Source: Pseudonocardiales bacterium
Lineage (GTDB): Bacteria; Actinomycetota; Actinomycetes; Mycobacteriales; Pseudonocardiaceae
Assembly: GCA_023252195.1 (NCBI GenBank)
Contig: JAHEXI010000003.1
Span: forward strand, 62,001 to 126,000
Direction of reading: 5' to 3'
DNA: 64,000 bases
Shown here: in pieces, positions 46,114 through 56,764 of the stretch
Layout of the letters: the number at the start of each line of letters is the position of its first letter
How positions within the stretch are numbered: position 1 is the stretch's first letter
The notes under the pieces: generated by a model
Database searches by the model: none
Told to the model about the DNA's origin: nothing
The model's input: only the letters and a program-made list of their open reading frames with translations
Program-made: the position numbers and the translations under genes

Positions 46114-48614
46114 CGCTGGCACAGCAGACCGACAGCAGCCGCGCCGTCCCCGAGGGGCATGTCCGATTGACCATCGACGGCCGCGAGGTCGACGCACCCA
46201 AGGGTGAGCTGGTGATCCGGGCCTGCGAGCGGCTGGGCATCATCGTGCCGCGGTTCTGCGACCACCCGCTGCTCGACCCGGTCGCCGCCTGCCGGCAGTG
46301 CCTGGTCGAGGTGGAGATGGGCGGGCGCCCGATGCCCAAGCCGCAGGCCAGCTGCAGCCTCACGGTCGCTGACGGCATGGTTGTGAAGACCCAGCACACC
46401 TCGGCGGTGGCGGACAAGGCGCAGCAGGGCATCATGGAACTGCTGCTGATCAACCACCCGCTGGACTGCCCGATCTGCGACAAGGGCGGCGAGTGTCCGC
46501 TGCAGAACCAGGCTCTGTCCAACGGCCGGGCCGATTCTCGGTTCACCGAGGCCAAACGCACCTTCGCCAAACCGATTGCGATCTCCACACAGGTGTTGCT
46601 GGACCGCGAGCGCTGCGTGCTGTGCGCGCGCTGCACCCGGTTCTCCGAGCAGATCGCCGGCGACGAGTTCATCGACATGCTCGAACGCGGCGCTGACCAG
46701 CAGGTCGGGGTAGCCGCTGACAAGCCCTTCCAGTCCTACTTCTCCGGCAACACCATCCAGATCTGCCCGGTCGGCGCGCTGACCAGCGCCGCCTACCGGT
46801 TCCGGTCCCGACCATTCGACCTGGTCTCCACCCGCGGGGTGTGTGAGCACTGCGCGAGCGGCTGCGCGCAGCGCACCGATTGGCGCCGCGGCATTGTGTT
46901 GCGCCGGCTGGCCGGTCACGACCCGCAGGTCAACCAGGAATGGAACTGCGACAAGGGCCGCTTCGCCTTCGCCTACGCCAGTGCCGCGGATCGGCTCACC
47001 CGGCCGCTGGTCCGGGATTCCCTCGGTGGTGAGTTGCGGCCGGCGTCGTGGACCGAAGCCCTGCAGGCGGCGGCCACCGGGCTGCTGGCGGCCCGGGATT
47101 CCGGTGTCGGAGTACTCACCGGTGGCCGGTTGACCGTCGAGGACGCCTACGCCTACGGCAAGTTCGCTCGGGTCGCACTGGCCACCAACGACATCGACTT
47201 CCGGGCCCGCCCGCACTCGGCGGAGGAGCTGGACTTCCTTGCCGCTCATGTAGTCGGCGTCGGGCCATACACCGGTGGGGTGACCTACGACGACCTCAGC
47301 GCCGCACCCGCGGTGCTCTGCGTGGCCTTCGAGCCCGAGGAAGAGTCGCCGATCGTGTACCTGCGGCTGCGGCGTGCCGCCCGCGATCGGGAGATGCCAG
47401 TGTGGCACCTCGGCCAGTTCACCACCCCCGCGGTGCGCCGGACCCACGGCACGCTGCTGCGGGTGCGGCCCGGCGGTGAGCCCGATGCCTTGGACAGGCT
47501 GGACGGTCCAGCCCGCGACGCGTTGGGTGCGCCGGGAGCGGTGCTGCTGGTCGGTGAGCGCGCCGCCGAGGTGCCCGGGTTGTACTCCGCGGTGGCGCGG
47601 CTGGCCGCGAGTACCGGTGCCCGGCTGGCCTGGATCCCGCGGCGAGCCGGTGAGCGGGGTGCGCTGGAGGCCGGGGCGGCACCGACGTTGCTGCCTGGTG
47701 GCCGGCCGATCACCGACCCGGTGGCCCGCGCGGAGATCGAGAGCGCCTGGGGCGTGACGCTGTCGAGCCGGCCGGGTCGGGACACCGAAGGCATCATCGC
47801 GGCCGCCGCCGCGGGGCAACTGGGTGGGCTGGTCATCGGCGGTGTGGACCCCGCCGACCTGCCGGATCCGCGGCTGGCCGAGGAGGCGCTGAGTCGGACG
47901 GGGTTCGTGGTGAGCCTGGAGATACGGCCCTCGGCGGTGACCAGGGCGGCCAACGTGGTGCTGCCGATCGCGACGGCCCTCGAAAAGGCGGGCAGCTACC
48001 TGAACTGGGAGGGTCGCCGCCGGGAGTTCGGCACTACGATCAGCTCCGGGATAGGTCCGGCCCGGGGCGGCGGCGCGACCATGCCGGACTGCCGGGTACT
48101 GGACAGCCTGGCCGTCGAGATGGACGTCGACCTGTTCACCCAGACCCCGGCCGCGGCGTGGGCCGGGTTCGCCGCGCTGGGTACCTATGCCGGAGCCCGG
48201 TGGGACCCACCGCAGGTGGCCGCGGCGCCGGTCCCAGAGCTCGGCGAGGGCAAGGCGTTGCTGGCCACCTGGCGGCGGCTGCTGGACAACGGGTCGATGC
48301 AGGGCGGCGAGCCGCACCTGGCGGGCACCGCACGGACTGTCGTCGCGTTGATGTCCGAAGCCACCGCCACCGACCTCGGAGTGCACCTCGGCGGCCGGGC
48401 CACGGTATCCACCCAGCGGGGCTCGGTGACGCTACCGGCTGCGGCCGCTGACCTGCCCCCGGGCGTGGTGTGGGTCCCGGGTAACTCCGGACCCGCTACG
48501 GTCCGGAGCAGCCTCTGCGCCGGCCACGGCACCGTGGTCACCGTCCGCAGCGGTAACGGCGCCCCGGCCGGCACCGCGGGAGCAGCCAAGACGGCGTGGG
48601 GAGGCAGGTCATGA
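46110..48614 (+). CDS. nuoG: NADH-quinone oxidoreductase subunit G
   Basis: The 834-residue iron-sulfur subunit carries the N1b cluster ([16 protein letters not shown]), the N5 region with its histidine ([18 protein letters not shown]), and N4 ([18 protein letters not shown]). A cluster-like CEHCASGC follows near residue 270. The C-terminal half is molybdopterin-oxidoreductase-like without evidence of cofactor. ATGA overlaps bracket it at both ends. Confidence 0.97.
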   Translation: MTLAQQTDSSRAVPEGHVRLTIDGREVDAPKGELVIRACERLGIIVPRFCDHPLLDPVAACRQCLVEVEMGGRPMPKPQASCSLTVADGMVVKTQHTSAVADKAQQGIMELLLINHPLDCPICDKGGECPLQNQALSNGRADSRFTEAKRTFAKPIAISTQVLLDRERCVLCARCTRFSEQIAGDEFIDMLERGADQQVGVAADKPFQSYFSGNTIQICPVGALTSAAYRFRSRPFDLVSTRGVCEHCASGCAQRTDWRRGIVLRRLAGHDPQVNQEWNCDKGRFAFAYASAADRLTRPLVRDSLGGELRPASWTEALQAAATGLLAARDSGVGVLTGGRLTVEDAYAYGKFARVALATNDIDFRARPHSAEELDFLAAHVVGVGPYTGGVTYDDLSAAPAVLCVAFEPEEESPIVYLRLRRAARDREMPVWHLGQFTTPAVRRTHGTLLRVRPGGEPDALDRLDGPARDALGAPGAVLLVGERAAEVPGLYSAVARLAASTGARLAWIPRRAGERGALEAGAAPTLLPGGRPITDPVARAEIESAWGVTLSSRPGRDTEGIIAAAAAGQLGGLVIGGVDPADLPDPRLAEEALSRTGFVVSLEIRPSAVTRAANVVLPIATALEKAGSYLNWEGRRREFGTTISSGIGPARGGGATMPDCRVLDSLAVEMDVDLFTQTPAAAWAGFAALGTYAGARWDPPQVAAAPVPELGEGKALLATWRRLLDNGSMQGGEPHLAGTARTVVALMSEATATDLGVHLGGRATVSTQRGSVTLPAAAADLPPGVVWVPGNSGPATVRSSLCAGHGTVVTVRSGNGAPAGTAGAAKTAWGGRS

Positions 48615-49921
48615 CGCCCACCGAAGCCCTGCTCGTCGACGACCCGCTGTGGCTGATCATCGTGAAGGTCGTCGTGATCTTCGTGTTCCTGATGGTCATG
48701 ACCTTGTTCATGATCTGGATGGAGCGCCGGGTGGTCGGGCGCATGCAGCAGCGGCCGGGCCCTAACCGGGTCGGGCCCTTCGGGTTGTTGCAGTCCCTGG
48801 CCGATGGGCTGAAGTTGGCGTTCAAAGAGGACATCATGCCGGCGATGGCGGATCGCTGGGTGTACATCCTGGCTCCGATCATCTCCGCTATCACGGCGTT
48901 CACGGCGTTCTCCGTGATCCCGCTCGGCGGCGAGGTGTCGATCTTCGGTGAGCACACCGTGTTGCAGATCACCGATCTGCCGGTCGGGGTGCTGGTGGTG
49001 CTGGCCTGCTCGTCGCTGGGGGTCTATGGGATCGTGCTGTCCGGCTGGGCGTCGGGCTCGCCGTACCCGCTGCTGGGCTCGCTGCGGTCGGCCGCCCAGG
49101 TGATCTCCTATGAGATCGCCCTAGGGATGTCGATCGTCGCGGTGGTGCTGTATTCGGGTTCGCTGTCCACGGCGGACATCGTGGCCGCGCAGTCGCGCCA
49201 GTGGTGGTTCGTCTTCCTGCTGTTCCCCAGCTTCGCGGTGTTCTGCGTGTCGATGGTGGGCGAGACCAACCGCGCGCCGTTCGACCTGCCCGAGGCGGAA
49301 TCGGAACTGGTCGGTGGTTTCCACACCGAATACTCGTCATTGAAGTTCGCGCTGTTCTTCCTCGCCGAGTACGTCAACATGGTCACCGTCTCGGCGATGG
49401 CGACCACCCTGTTCCTCGGCGGCTGGCACGCCCCGTGGCCGCTCGCCGGCAGCGCGCTGGACCGCGGGTGGTGGGGCCCGCTGTGGTTCATCGGCAAGCT
49501 GCTGGCGTTCCTTTTCGTGTTCGTCTGGCTGCGCGGCACCCTGCCCCGGATGCGTTACGACCAGTTCATGGCGCTGGGCTGGAAGGTGCTGGTACCGGGC
49601 AGTCTGGTGTGGATCGTGCTGGTCTTCGCTGCCCGGGCGCTCCGCGGCTCCGCCGTCACGCCCGGCGAGATCCTCGTGGTGGGCGGCTTCTTGCTAGTCA
49701 TCCTGCTGGTCGTCGCCTTCCTGCTGCCGCAACGCCAGCCAGTCGAGCGCACCCATAAGGTGACCACCGCCGGTTCGGACTACCCGTTGCCCCCGCTGGA
49801 CCTGGTGGTGCCGCCATCGCCGCCTCGGCGCGCCGCAGTGGGTGCGGGCCTATCGGGCACTGCAGTGTCGGGCAATGGCGCCCCGCCACCGAGGCAGGAG
49901 GACGGCCATGGGACTACTTGA
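48611..49921 (+). CDS. nuoH: NADH-quinone oxidoreductase subunit H
   Basis: The 436-residue, eight-helix membrane subunit anchors the quinone site. It shows [19 protein letters not shown] and the conserved [15 protein letters not shown] loop, with the functionally important acidic residues [15 protein letters not shown]-terminal extension of about 55 residues is Pro/Arg-rich. Its end overlaps nuoI by 14 nt. Confidence 0.97.
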   Translation: MTPTEALLVDDPLWLIIVKVVVIFVFLMVMTLFMIWMERRVVGRMQQRPGPNRVGPFGLLQSLADGLKLAFKEDIMPAMADRWVYILAPIISAITAFTAFSVIPLGGEVSIFGEHTVLQITDLPVGVLVVLACSSLGVYGIVLSGWASGSPYPLLGSLRSAAQVISYEIALGMSIVAVVLYSGSLSTADIVAAQSRQWWFVFLLFPSFAVFCVSMVGETNRAPFDLPEAESELVGGFHTEYSSLKFALFFLAEYVNMVTVSAMATTLFLGGWHAPWPLAGSALDRGWWGPLWFIGKLLAFLFVFVWLRGTLPRMRYDQFMALGWKVLVPGSLVWIVLVFAARALRGSAVTPGEILVVGGFLLVILLVVAFLLPQRQPVERTHKVTTAGSDYPLPPLDLVVPPSPPRRAAVGAGLSGTAVSGNGAPPPRQEDGHGTT

Positions 49922-50447
49922 TCCGGTCAAGGGTTTCGGAGTCACCTTCTCGACGATGTTCAGGAAGGTAGTGACCGAGGAGTACCCCGAGGTCAAGAAG
50001 ATCACTGCACCGCGATTCCACGGTAAGCACCAGCTCAACCGGCACCCGGATGGGCTGGAGAAATGCGTGGGCTGCGAGCTGTGCGCCTGGGCCTGCCCCG
50101 CGGACGCGATCTACGTCGAGGGTGGGGACAACACCGAGGAGGCGCGCTACTCGCCCGGTGAGCGGTACGGCGAGATCTACCAGATCAACTACCTGCGGTG
50201 CATCGGGTGTGGCCTGTGCGTCGAGGCGTGCCCGACCCGTTCGTTGACCATGACCAACGAGTACGAGGTGGCCGACGACAACCGCCAGGACCTCATCTAC
50301 ACCAAGGAGGACCTGCTGGCGCCGCTGCTGGCCGGGATGGAACAACCCCCGCACCCAATGCGGCTGGGTGAAACCGAGGAGGACTACTACGTGCAGGGTC
50401 CGAGCCTGGAGCGCCGTTCGGGTGCGGTGGGGGAGGAGGAACAGTGA
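49908..50447 (+). CDS. nuoI: NADH-quinone oxidoreductase subunit I
   Basis: The 179-residue ferredoxin-like subunit has two complete 4Fe-4S motifs, [16 protein letters not shown] and [16 protein letters not shown] (clusters N6a and N6b). ATG 49908 has GCAGGAGGA 5 nt upstream and lies inside the end of nuoH. GTGA overlaps nuoJ. Confidence 0.97.
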   Translation: MGLLDPVKGFGVTFSTMFRKVVTEEYPEVKKITAPRFHGKHQLNRHPDGLEKCVGCELCAWACPADAIYVEGGDNTEEARYSPGERYGEIYQINYLRCIGCGLCVEACPTRSLTMTNEYEVADDNRQDLIYTKEDLLAPLLAGMEQPPHPMRLGETEEDYYVQGPSLERRSGAVGEEEQ

Positions 50448-51259
50448 TCGGTCTCGGGGAGACCATCGCGTTCTGGATCCTGGGCCCGCTCGCGCTCGCC
50501 GGTGCGCTGGGCATGGTGTTCGCCCGCAATGCGGTGCACTCGGCGCTGTGGTTGGCGCAGACCATGCTGTGCCTGGGTGCGCTGTACATGGTCCAGCAAG
50601 CGCCGTTCCTGGGTTTCGTGCAGATCATCGTCTACACCGGCGCGATCATGATGCTGTTCCTGTTCGTGCTGATGCTGGTGGGCAAGGAAAGCGTCGACTC
50701 GGTGGTTGAGGTACTGCGCGGTCAGCGGGTCGCGGCGGCACTAGCCGGAATCGGGTTGGCCGTACTGCTGGTGTCGACGCTGGGCCGGGCTTTCGCCGGG
50801 GTCACCGCGGTCGGGTTGGCGAAGGTCAACAGCACCGGCGGCGGCAATGTCGCCAACCTGGGCCGCAGCCTCTACACCGACTACCTCTTTCCCTTCGAGC
50901 TCACCTCGGCGCTGCTGATGACCGCGGCGGTCGGCGCGATGGTGTTGGCCTTCACCGAGCGCTCCAAGCAGGGCAGGTTGACTCAGCGCGAGCGGGTGGA
51001 GGCCCGGATCCGGGGTCAGCGTCCTTCCCCACTGCCAGGTCCTGGAGTGTTCGCCACGATGAACTCGGTGGCCACCCCAGCCCTGCTGCCCGACGGTTCG
51101 GTGGCCCCGGAGTCGCTGTCCGAACTGCTCGAGTCCACGGGCCGCGATCGTCTGGACGCCGAAGTCCGCAGCGTTGTCAGCGCCGGCGCGGACCCGGACG
51201 CCCACGCCCTGCGCGGGCCGGCGCGATCGACGCCCGCGGACCAGGAGGGGCAGGAGTAA
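50444..51259 (+). CDS. nuoJ: NADH-quinone oxidoreductase subunit J
   Basis: The 271-residue membrane subunit has the [15 protein letters not shown] and [17 protein letters not shown] segments, the latter containing the pi-bulge helix linked to proton transfer. The C-terminal 85 residues are hydrophilic and rich in Arg/Ala, an actinobacterial extension. GTG 50444 overlaps the nuoI stop. Confidence 0.96.
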   Translation: MIGLGETIAFWILGPLALAGALGMVFARNAVHSALWLAQTMLCLGALYMVQQAPFLGFVQIIVYTGAIMMLFLFVLMLVGKESVDSVVEVLRGQRVAAALAGIGLAVLLVSTLGRAFAGVTAVGLAKVNSTGGGNVANLGRSLYTDYLFPFELTSALLMTAAVGAMVLAFTERSKQGRLTQRERVEARIRGQRPSPLPGPGVFATMNSVATPALLPDGSVAPESLSELLESTGRDRLDAEVRSVVSAGADPDAHALRGPARSTPADQEGQE

Positions 51260-51287
51260 TGGCTCGACCCTGCGAGCAGGTCTCGCG

Positions 51288-51587
51288 ATGACCCCGACGT
51301 ACTATCTGCTGCTGTCGGCGCTGCTGTTCACCGTCGGCGCCGTCGGTGTGTTGGTGCGCCGCAACGCGGTGGTGGTCTTCATGTGCATCGAGCTCATGCT
51401 CAACGCGGTGAACCTGACCCTGATCACCTTCTCCAGGATCAACGGCACCCTGGACGGGCAGATCATGGCGTTCTTCGTGATGGTGGTCGCGGCCGCCGAG
51501 GTGGTGGTCGGGCTGGCCATCATCATGGCGATCTTCAAGACCCGCCGGTCGGCCTCGGTCGATGACGCGAACCTGCTGAAATATTGA
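51288..51587 (+). CDS. nuoK: NADH-quinone oxidoreductase subunit K
   Basis: The 99-residue, three-helix Mrp-like subunit is the standard size. The essential glutamates are visible in [15 protein letters not shown] and [15 protein letters not shown] 51288 overlaps a ten-codon frame (51259-51291) that begins on the nuoJ stop, which could couple its translation to nuoJ. Confidence 0.96.
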   Translation: MTPTYYLLLSALLFTVGAVGVLVRRNAVVVFMCIELMLNAVNLTLITFSRINGTLDGQIMAFFVMVVAAAEVVVGLAIIMAIFKTRRSASVDDANLLKY

Positions 51588-51606
51588 AATCGGCGAGGGG
51601 GACGCG

Positions 51607-53553
51607 GTGACCGAGGTCTTGCCCTCCGTGGCTGCTGCCGAGGGGACGGCGCTCTACGCGTGGCTGCTCGTCGCGCTGCCGGCCTTCGGCGCGCTCGTGC
51701 TGCTGGCCGGTGGCCGCCGCACCAACGCCTGGGGGCACTTGTTGGGCTGCGCGACGGTACTCGCGGCGTTCGGCTACGGCGTGGTGCTCTTCTCCCAGAC
51801 GCTGGGTTTCGACGCGGCGCAGCGGACCCGGGAGCTGGGCCTGGGAACCTTCTTCGCGGTCAACTCCCTGCAGGTCAACTACGGTCTCCGGCTTGATCCC
51901 TTGTCGCTGACTTTCGTGCTGTTGATCACCGGCGTCGGCGGACTGATCCACCTCTATGCGATCGGTTACATGGCCCACGACCCGGGGCGGCGCCGGTTCT
52001 TCGGATACTTCAACCTGTTCGTCGCGGCGATGCTCGTGCTGGTGCTGTCCAACAACTTCGTCACGCTCTACCTCGGTTGGGAAGGCGTGGGCCTGGCCTC
52101 CTACCTGCTCATCGGCTGGTACCAGGACCGCCCCAGTGCCGCGACGGCGGCGAAGAAAGCCTTCCTGATGAACCGGGTCGGCGACGTCGGGCTGGCCCTG
52201 GCGATCTTCCTGATCTGGCGGTCCCTGGGCACCGTGCAGTTCTCCGAGGTGTTTCCCCGCGCCGGTGAAATCGGCGGCCCCACCCTGCTGGCGATCACCC
52301 TGCTGCTGTTGCTGGGGGCCTGCGGAAAGTCCGGTCAGTTCCCGCTGCAGGCCTGGTTGCCCGACGCGATGGAGGGCCCGACGCCGGTCTCGGCATTGAT
52401 CCACGCCGCGACGATGGTCACCGCCGGGGTGTACCTGGTCGCCCGGTGCAGCCCGCTGTACAACCTCAGCCCGAATGGCCGGCTGGCAGTCGCGGCGGTC
52501 GGCGTGATCACCCTGCTGATCGGGTCGATCATTGGCTGCGCCTACGACGACATCAAGAAGGTGCTGGCCTACTCCACGGTCAGCCAGATCGGGTACATGA
52601 TCCTCGCGGTCGGGTTGGGACCGGCCGGTTACGCGCTGGGTATCGTGCACCTGCTCACCCACGGCTTCTTCAAGGCGGCGCTGTTCCTGGGCGCGGGCTC
52701 GGTCATGCACGGGATGCATGACGAGATCGACATGCGCCGGATGGGCGGGCTGGCGCGACACATGCCGATCACCTTCGTCATCTTCAGTACGGGCTATCTG
52801 GCTTTGATCGGGTTTCCGTTCCTGTCCGGCTACTACTCCAAGGACGCGATCATCGAGGCGGCCTACGCAGCGGGCGGTGCCGCCGCTGGGCTCTTCGGCA
52901 CCATCGCGCTGCTCGCCGCAGGCCTGACCGCCTTCTACATGACCCGCCTGATGCTCATGACGTTCTTCGGTGAGGAGCGCTGGCGCAACCTGCGCAGCGC
53001 CGACGGCCACGAGTACCACCCGCACGAGTCCCCGCCGGTGATGTGGGTGCCGATGGTGCCGCTGGCGATCGGCTCGCTGGTCGCCGGATACTTCCTGGCT
53101 TCGGGCGGCCGGTTGGCTCGATGGCTAGAGCCTTCGGTGGGCTCGCTGGTGGCTGCGGAGGCGCCGTTCCCGCCGGTGCTGGTACCGATCTTCACCGTGC
53201 TGGTCTCCGCAGTAGGGGTGCTGGCCGCCTGGCTGTTCGTCGGTCGCAACCCAGTGCCGGTGGTCCGACCCAAGCGGGTCTCGCTGCCCGTGGCGGCCGC
53301 CAGGGCTGATCTTTACGCCAACGCGATCAACGAGACACTCATCGCGCGACCCGGCACCTGGTTGACCCGGGCGCTGGTGTTCGTGGACAACAAAGGCGTC
53401 GACGGGGTGGTCAATGGAACCGCGGCACTGTTGGGTGGCAGTTCGGGGCGGCTGCGCCGCTTGCAGACCGGTTTCGTTCGCAGCTACGCCCTGGGCATGC
53501 TCGGCGGCGCGATCGTGGTGATCGCCTTCCTGCTGGCGGTGAGCTACTCATGA
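51607..53553 (+). CDS. nuoL: NADH-quinone oxidoreductase subunit L (proton-pumping)
   Basis: The 648-residue antiporter-like subunit shows MVTAGVYLVARCSPLYNLSP, DIKKVLAYSTVSQIGYM and HLLTHGFFKAALFLGAGSVMH, the core of the channel, and near the C-terminus the horizontal helix and last membrane segment. It is 19 nt after nuoK with GAGGGGG ahead of GTG 51607. Overlap with nuoM is 4 nt. Confidence 0.97.
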   Translation: MTEVLPSVAAAEGTALYAWLLVALPAFGALVLLAGGRRTNAWGHLLGCATVLAAFGYGVVLFSQTLGFDAAQRTRELGLGTFFAVNSLQVNYGLRLDPLSLTFVLLITGVGGLIHLYAIGYMAHDPGRRRFFGYFNLFVAAMLVLVLSNNFVTLYLGWEGVGLASYLLIGWYQDRPSAATAAKKAFLMNRVGDVGLALAIFLIWRSLGTVQFSEVFPRAGEIGGPTLLAITLLLLLGACGKSGQFPLQAWLPDAMEGPTPVSALIHAATMVTAGVYLVARCSPLYNLSPNGRLAVAAVGVITLLIGSIIGCAYDDIKKVLAYSTVSQIGYMILAVGLGPAGYALGIVHLLTHGFFKAALFLGAGSVMHGMHDEIDMRRMGGLARHMPITFVIFSTGYLALIGFPFLSGYYSKDAIIEAAYAAGGAAAGLFGTIALLAAGLTAFYMTRLMLMTFFGEERWRNLRSADGHEYHPHESPPVMWVPMVPLAIGSLVAGYFLASGGRLARWLEPSVGSLVAAEAPFPPVLVPIFTVLVSAVGVLAAWLFVGRNPVPVVRPKRVSLPVAAARADLYANAINETLIARPGTWLTRALVFVDNKGVDGVVNGTAALLGGSSGRLRRLQTGFVRSYALGMLGGAIVVIAFLLAVSYS

Positions 53554-55154
53554 GTAGCGAAGTGTCAAGTGGAGGCGGTCTGCTGCTGGCGATGTTGCTG
53601 CTACCCCTGGTGGGTAGCGTGGTCGTCGTCCCGATGCGTTCGGCGCCGACTGTCGCCAAGACAACCGCGATGGCCTTCGCGCTGGCCGAGCTGGTACTGG
53701 CCGCGCTGGCCTGGTCGGCCTACAACCCCAGCGGCGGGCGCTTGCAGCTGACCCTGTCCATCCCATGGATCCCGGCCTTCGGAACCCGCTTCGCGCTGGG
53801 TATCGACGGCATCGCGTTGGTGATGATCGCGCTGATCAGCGTGCTGGTGCCGATCGTGATGGGCTCGTCCTGGGCAGACAAGATGTCCGAGGACCGGACC
53901 CCGGCCGGCTTCTATGCCCTGCTGCTGTCCCTGCAGTCGTTGCTGATCGGCGTCTTCGTCTCCACCGATGTCTTCCTGTTCTACCTGTTCTTCGAGGTCA
54001 TGCTGGTGCCGATGTACTTCCTGATCGGCCGCTTCGGCGGCCCGCGACGGCAGTACGCGGCCGTGAAGTTCTTCCTGTACTCGCTGCTCGGCGGTCTGGT
54101 GATGCTGGCCAGCGTGATCGGGCTGTTCGTGGTCAGCGGCAACCGGCTGGGTCACGGCACCTTTGACTGGGCGACACTGGTGCGCATCGCCGGTAGTGTC
54201 CCGCAGAGCACTCAGATCTGGTTGTTCCTCGGGTTCTTCGTGGCCTTCGCGATCAAGGCGCCGCTGGTGCCGCTGCACACCTGGCTGCCCGACGCCGGTG
54301 CGGAGGCTCCGATAGGCGTCGGCGTGCTGCTGGTCGGCGTGATGGACAAGGTCGGCATCTACGGTTTCCTGCGCTACTGCCTGCCGCTGTTCCCCGCCGC
54401 ATCACGGGCGCTGGCCCCGCTTGTGCTGGTGCTCGCCGTCGTCGGGGTGCTCTACGGCGCGCTGCTCGCCGTCGGCCAGTCCGACATGAAGCGGTTCGTC
54501 GCCTACACCTCGGTGGCGCATTTCGGCTTCATCGCGCTGGGAGTCTTCGCCTTCTCCACCCAGGCGCAGGCCGGTGCGGTGCTCTACATGGTCAACCACG
54601 GCATCTCCACCGGCATGCTGTTCATCGTGGTCGGCATGCTGATCGCCCGCGGCGGCTCCAGGCTGATCAGTGACTACGGCGGGGTGGCGGTGCTGGCGCC
54701 GGTGCTGTCCGGGATGATGCTGCTGGCCGGACTGTCCTCGCTGGCGCTGCCGGGCACCAACTCGTTCGTCTCGGAGTTCCTGGTGCTGATCGGCTCCTTC
54801 CCGCGGCAGCCGGTGTTCACCATCCTGGCGACCAGCGGGATGATCCTGGCCGCGCTCTATGTGTTGTGGTTCTACCAGCGGCTCATGCACGGACCGGTAC
54901 GGGGTGCGGCCGTGGTGGGCGCATTGGAGGGGCCGGGGTCCACGATGGCGCCCGAGGCTGCGGCGCAGCGCCAGCGTGCCCGGTTCCCCGACCTGTCAAT
55001 CCGCGAGGTCGCGGTGCTGGTGCCGCTGGTGGTGCTCATCCTGCTGCTCGGGCTCTACCCGCAGCCGGTGTTGAATGTCATCAACCCGTCGGTTGGGGCC
55101 ACGCTCACCGAGGTCGGTCTGTCCGACCCGGTCGTCGGGCAGGGAGGTCGCTGA
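53550..55154 (+). CDS. nuoM: NADH-quinone oxidoreductase subunit M (proton-pumping)
   Basis: This 534-residue antiporter-like subunit has FYLFFEVMLVPMYFLIG, the lysine/histidine region KAPLVPLHTWLPDAGAEAP and DMKRFVAYTSVAHFGFI. It overlaps nuoL by 4 nt, with its stop 1 nt before nuoN. Roughly fourteen helices are expected and are consistent with the hydrophobic pattern. Confidence 0.97.
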   Translation: MSSEVSSGGGLLLAMLLLPLVGSVVVVPMRSAPTVAKTTAMAFALAELVLAALAWSAYNPSGGRLQLTLSIPWIPAFGTRFALGIDGIALVMIALISVLVPIVMGSSWADKMSEDRTPAGFYALLLSLQSLLIGVFVSTDVFLFYLFFEVMLVPMYFLIGRFGGPRRQYAAVKFFLYSLLGGLVMLASVIGLFVVSGNRLGHGTFDWATLVRIAGSVPQSTQIWLFLGFFVAFAIKAPLVPLHTWLPDAGAEAPIGVGVLLVGVMDKVGIYGFLRYCLPLFPAASRALAPLVLVLAVVGVLYGALLAVGQSDMKRFVAYTSVAHFGFIALGVFAFSTQAQAGAVLYMVNHGISTGMLFIVVGMLIARGGSRLISDYGGVAVLAPVLSGMMLLAGLSSLALPGTNSFVSEFLVLIGSFPRQPVFTILATSGMILAALYVLWFYQRLMHGPVRGAAVVGALEGPGSTMAPEAAAQRQRARFPDLSIREVAVLVPLVVLILLLGLYPQPVLNVINPSVGATLTEVGLSDPVVGQGGR

Positions 55155-55155
55155 G

Positions 55156-56760
55156 GTGCTCGGCGGTGAAGCTGGGGTGGGAGTCGTAGCGCAGGTACCG
55201 CACTTGCAGGCGCCTACGGTCGACTACGGGGCGATCGCCCCAGTCCTGATAGTGCTCGGAGCGGCGTGCCTTTCCGTGCTGGTGGAGGCCTTCGTGGCCC
55301 GTTCGGCGCGGTGGTCGTCGCAGGTCGCGTTGACGCTGCTCACGTTGGGAGCAGCGGGTGCGGCGCTGGGTGTGCACCTCTACTCGTTCGCTGCTGACGG
55401 GCGCAACGTGGTGACGCTGGCCGGGACGATCTCCGTCGACGGCCCCGCGCTGTTCTTATGGGGAACGTTGCTGGCCTTGGGTTTGGCGGCGGTGCTGCTC
55501 ATCGCGGACCGATCGGTGGAGCCTGGGGGCGCGTTCAGCGCCGACGCCGCGGTTCGTCCGGGCACCGCTGCCGACCGTGCCCAAGCCGAGGGCGCAGTCC
55601 GCACCGCCGAGACGGTGATGCAGACCGAGGTGTTCCCGCTGTTCTTGTTCTCCCTCGGCGGCATGATGGTGTTTCTCGCGGCCAACGACCTGCTCACCAT
55701 GTTCGTTGCGCTGGAGGTCCTCAGCCTGCCGCTGTACCTGATGTGCGGGTTGGCCCGCCGCCGCCGGCTGCTGGCCCAGGAGGCGGCGGTGAAGTACTTC
55801 CTCCTGGGAGCCTTCTCCTCAGCGTTTTTTCTTTACGGGGTCGCGCTGCTGTATGGCTACGCGGGTTCGGTCAGCCTGGCCCGGATTGCTGAGGCGTCGG
55901 CGGGCAGCAATCGGCCGGACATGCTGCTGTTCTGCGGGTTGGCGCTGCTGATGGTCGGGCTGCTGTTCAAGGGTTCGGTCGGGCCGTTCCACACCTGGAC
56001 CCCCGACGTCTATCAGGGCGCCGCGACGCCGGTGACGGCGTTCATGGCGGCGTGTACCAAGGTCGCTGCCTTCGGTGCGATCCTGCGGGTGCTGACGGTG
56101 GCGTTCGAGGGCACCCGCTGGGAGTGGCGCGGTCTGCTGTGGGCCGTCGCGATCGCCTCGATGGTGATCGGCGCGGTGCTCGGCCTCACCCAGACCGACG
56201 TCAAGCGCATGATCGCCTACTCGTCGGTGGCGCACGCCGGGTTCCTGCTGGTCGGCGCCATTGCGTTGACCGCACAGGGGCTGTCCGGCACGATGTTCTA
56301 CTTGCTCGCCTACGGCTTCACCACGCTCGCCGCGTTCGGGGTGGTCACCCTGGTGCGCAACGCCGACGGTGAGGCCACCCACCTGTCGCAGTGGGCCGGG
56401 TTGGCCAAGCGGTCCCCGTTGACCGCCGCGGTCTTCGCCTTCCTGCTCTTCGCACTCGCCGGTATCCCGCTGACCAGCGGGTTCACCGGAAAGTTCGCGG
56501 TGTTCAGCGCCGCGCTGGCCGACGGCATGGCCCCATTGGTGGTGATCGCGCTGGTGGCCAGCGCGGTGGCCGCGTTCTTCTACCTGCGGGTGGTGGTGTT
56601 GATGTACTTCAGCGAACCCGCCATCGACGGTCCGACGGTGAGCGTGCCCGGGGCCTTCACCACTGCCGCGATCACCCTGGGCGTAGTGGTCACTTTGCTG
56701 CTCGGCGTGGTGCCCACCTTCGCCCTGAACTGGGCCGCGCTCGGCGCGTTCGGTTCCTGA
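55156..56760 (+). CDS. nuoN: NADH-quinone oxidoreductase subunit N (proton-pumping)
   Basis: This 534-residue antiporter-like subunit has ALEVLSLPLYLMCGLAR, KGSVGPFHTWTPDVYQGAATP and DVKRMIAYSSVAHAGFLL. GTG 55156 is 1 nt after the nuoM stop, with AGGGAGG 8 nt upstream. It closes the fourteen-gene operon, and all subunits are intact. Confidence 0.96.
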   Translation: MLGGEAGVGVVAQVPHLQAPTVDYGAIAPVLIVLGAACLSVLVEAFVARSARWSSQVALTLLTLGAAGAALGVHLYSFAADGRNVVTLAGTISVDGPALFLWGTLLALGLAAVLLIADRSVEPGGAFSADAAVRPGTAADRAQAEGAVRTAETVMQTEVFPLFLFSLGGMMVFLAANDLLTMFVALEVLSLPLYLMCGLARRRRLLAQEAAVKYFLLGAFSSAFFLYGVALLYGYAGSVSLARIAEASAGSNRPDMLLFCGLALLMVGLLFKGSVGPFHTWTPDVYQGAATPVTAFMAACTKVAAFGAILRVLTVAFEGTRWEWRGLLWAVAIASMVIGAVLGLTQTDVKRMIAYSSVAHAGFLLVGAIALTAQGLSGTMFYLLAYGFTTLAAFGVVTLVRNADGEATHLSQWAGLAKRSPLTAAVFAFLLFALAGIPLTSGFTGKFAVFSAALADGMAPLVVIALVASAVAAFFYLRVVVLMYFSEPAIDGPTVSVPGAFTTAAITLGVVVTLLLGVVPTFALNWAALGAFGS

Positions 56761-56764
56761 TCCG

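Noticed and set aside
45804-48386. 860-codon minus-strand frame over nuoF and nuoG
   Set aside because: Very long but antisense to NuoF/NuoG, whose Fe-S ligands are intact. Composition is typical of a shadow frame. The 695-codon frame at 35618-37705 (opposite sucCD) and the frame at 51535-53025 (opposite nuoL) are rejected for the same reason.
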